Assembly: GCA_033782935.1 (NCBI GenBank)
Contig: JAWQEG010001376.1
Span: 1 to 64,000 of the forward strand
Direction of reading: 5' to 3'
Source of the DNA: Petrolisthes cinctipes
Taxonomy: Eukaryota; Arthropoda; Malacostraca; Decapoda; Porcellanidae
DNA length: 64,000 bases
Shown here: piece after piece, positions 62,201 to 64,000 of the stretch
How the letters are laid out: the number at the start of each line of letters is the position of its first letter
How positions within the stretch are numbered: the first letter of the stretch is position 1
Notes under the pieces: generated by a model
What the model was told of the DNA's origin: nothing
Database searches by the model: none
The model's input: the letters and a program-made list of their open reading frames with translations, nothing else
Translations under genes and position numbers: made by a program

Positions 62201-64000
62201 AGTCAATATGTGTATGCATCTTCTATACCCGTTTATATCCCAAATTCAGGCTGAAAACATCCGAAAATTCGTTATTTTCGGGCCCAAGAAGCGATCTGTA
62301 CATGCCTACTCTTTGCTAGAATGTTTTCAAAATACATACCCAAAACATGCTCAACATCGATATTTTAGGTGCAAAAAGTCGATATGTGCATACATCTTTT
62401 GTACCCGTTTATATCCCAAATTCAGGCTTAAAACACCCGAAAATTCGATATTTTTGGGTCCCAGAAGCGATCTGTACATGTCTACTCAGTGCTAGAATGT
62501 TTTCAAAATAAAGGCCTAAAACATGCTAAAATTCGATATTTTAGGTGTCCAAAGTCGATATGTGCATACATCTTTTGTACTTGTTTATATCCCAAATTCA
62601 GGCTCAAAACACCCTAAAACTCGATATTTTGGGGTCCCAGAAGAGATCTGTACATGCCTACTCCGTGTTAGAGTACTTTCAAAATACAGGCCCAAAACAT
62701 GCTAAAAATCGATATTTTAGGTGCCCAAAGTCGATATGTGAATGCATCTTCAGTACCCGTTTATATCCCAAATTCAGGCTCAAAACACCCGAAAATTTGA
62801 TATTTTTGGGTCCCTGAAGCTATCTGTACATGCCTACTCAGTGCTAGAATATTTTTTAAATGTAGGCCCAAAACATGCTAAAAATCGATATTTTAGGTGC
62901 TGAATGTCGATATGAGCATGCATTTTCTGTACCGGTTTATATCTCAAATTCAGGCTCAAAACACCCGAAAATTCGATTATTTTTGGTCCCAGAAGCGTTC
63001 TTTACATGCCTACTCCGTGTTAGAGTATTTTCAAAATACAGGCCCAAAACATGCTCAAAATCGATATTTTATATACCCAAAGTCAATATGTGTATGCATC
63101 TTCTATACCCGTTTATATCCCAAATTCAGGCTGAAAACATCCGAAAATTCGATATTTTTTTGTCCCAGAAGCGATCTGTACATGCCTACTCATTGCTAGA
63201 ATACTTTCAAAATATAGGCCCAAAACATGCTAAAAATCGATATTTTGGGTGCCCAAAGTCGATATCTGCATGCATATTCTGTACCCGTTTATATCTCAAA
63301 TTCAGGCTCAAAACACCCGAAAACTCGATATTTTTGGGTCCCAGAAGAGATCTGTAAATGCCTACTCCGTGTTAGAGTCCTTTCAAAATACAGGCCCAAA
63401 ACATGCTGAAAATCAATATTTTATGTGCCCAAAGTCGATATGTGCTTGCATCTTCTGTACCCGTTCATATCTCAAATTCATTCTCAAAACACCCGAAAAT
63501 TCGTTATTTTCGGGTCCAAGAAGCGATCTGTACATGCCTACTCTTTGCTAGAATGTTTTCAAAATACATACCCAAAACATGCTCAACATCGATATTTTAG
63601 GTGCAAAAAGTCGATATGTGCATACATCTTTTGTACCCGTTTATATCCCAAATTCAGGCTTAAAACACCCGAAAATTCGATATTTTTGTGTCCCAGAAGC
63701 GATCTGTACATGTCTACTCAGTGCTAGAATATTTTCAAAATAAAGGCCTAAAACATGCTAAAATTCGATATTTTAGGTGTCCAAAGTCGATATGTGCATA
63801 CATCTTTTGTACTTGTTTATATCCCAAATTCAGGCTCAAAACACCCTAAAACTCGATATTTTGGGGTCCCAGAAGAGATCTGTACATGCCTACTCCGTGT
63901 TAGAGTACTTTCAAAATACAGGCCCAAAACATGCTAAAAATCGATATTTTAGGTGCCCAAAGTCGATATGTGAATGCATCTTCAGTACCCGTTTATATCT
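59207..64000 (+). repeat. Higher-order repeat, 5,982 bp, unit 2 (cut by window end)
   Basis: Continues the 5,982-bp periodicity to the last base. It differs from unit 1 by only scattered substitutions, for example TCAAAATGTGCTTGC at about 60,445 instead of TCGATATGTGCTTGC. The full unit would end near 65,188, outside the window. Confidence 0.9.

Larger units (their letters stand above)
12295..64000 (+). repeat. 176-bp satellite DNA array (about 294 monomers), cut by the window end
   Basis: Head-to-tail AT-rich monomers start at AAAACATGCT (12,295). The same word recurs at 176-bp steps, for example 12,471; frames opening at its ATG occur at 19,437, 19,613, 19,789 and 19,965. All copies share one orientation. 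Conserved boxes in order: AAAACATGCTAAAAATCGAT, ATTTTAGGTG, CAAAGTCGATATGTGCATGC, TGTACCCGTTTATAT, CAAATTCAGGCTC, then AAAACACCCGAAAATTCGAT, TTTTTGGGTCCCAGAAGCGA, TCTGTACATGCCTACTC and TTTTCAAAATA. Monomer length is near a nucleosome repeat, as in many centromeric satellites, but location is not shown by the sequence. Because 176 is not a multiple of 3 the many 60-200-codon frames are chance shadows. Confidence 0.98.

Noticed and set aside
12300..64000. Hundreds of 60-204-codon frames with similar peptides, which look like a protein family
   Set aside because: They are the satellite monomer read in shifting frames; 176 is not divisible by 3, so the same words are read in different frames. The repeats drift by indels without regard to frame.
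12295..64000. Regularly spaced repeats resembling a giant CRISPR array
   Set aside because: There are no unique spacers: the whole 176 bp is repeated, the context is eukaryotic and no cas genes are present.

Overview
This window is repeat-rich eukaryotic DNA with one long, intact protein-coding ORF, and that ORF belongs to a retrotransposon. The host is most likely a metazoan. Long CA/GT, CT and ATT microsatellites, a jockey/CR1-type retroelement and a very large satellite array would fit a decapod crustacean or another marine invertebrate, but nothing in the window proves the taxon. I see no host gene, tRNA, rRNA or CRISPR.

Region 1 (about 1-11,470) is a large, degraded inverted repeat. Landmark words in 1-7,757 recur in reverse complement and reverse order in 8,069-11,470. 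The centre is near 7,758-8,068. The left arm carries a non-LTR retrotransposon (about 1,845-5,100, minus strand, with a 987-residue endonuclease/reverse transcriptase) that the right arm lacks, so it probably inserted after the arms formed. The arms also hold at least seven full or partial copies of a TTAA-bounded, G-rich/C-rich fold-back element of about 200-235 bp. They include two oppositely oriented minisatellites of the same family and many CA/GT tracts.

Region 2 (about 11,470-12,294) is a transition zone. It has a poly-A run, a (TC)n tract of about 53 units, an (ATT)n tract, and a third, partial, direct copy of the left-arm sequence ending in another TTAA element.

Region 3 (12,295-64,000, running off the window) is an AT-rich satellite array with a 176-bp monomer, about 294 monomers in all. 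Each monomer is itself an old dimer of two 88-bp halves (60 of 88 positions identical without gaps in the first monomer). The first 6-7 kb are diverged monomers without clear higher-order structure. Further right come nested, increasingly similar higher-order repeats with offsets of 3,518, 4,397, 5,628, 6,681, 1,056, 2,288, 2,990 and 5,982 bp, nearly all multiples of 176. This is what the edge of a large, possibly centromeric or heterochromatic, array looks like, with its homogenised interior to the right. A recurrent monomer variant has a perfect 9-bp-arm dyad that also matches 8 of the 9 essential positions of the mammalian CENP-B box. I regard this and the array architecture as the most interesting content of the window.
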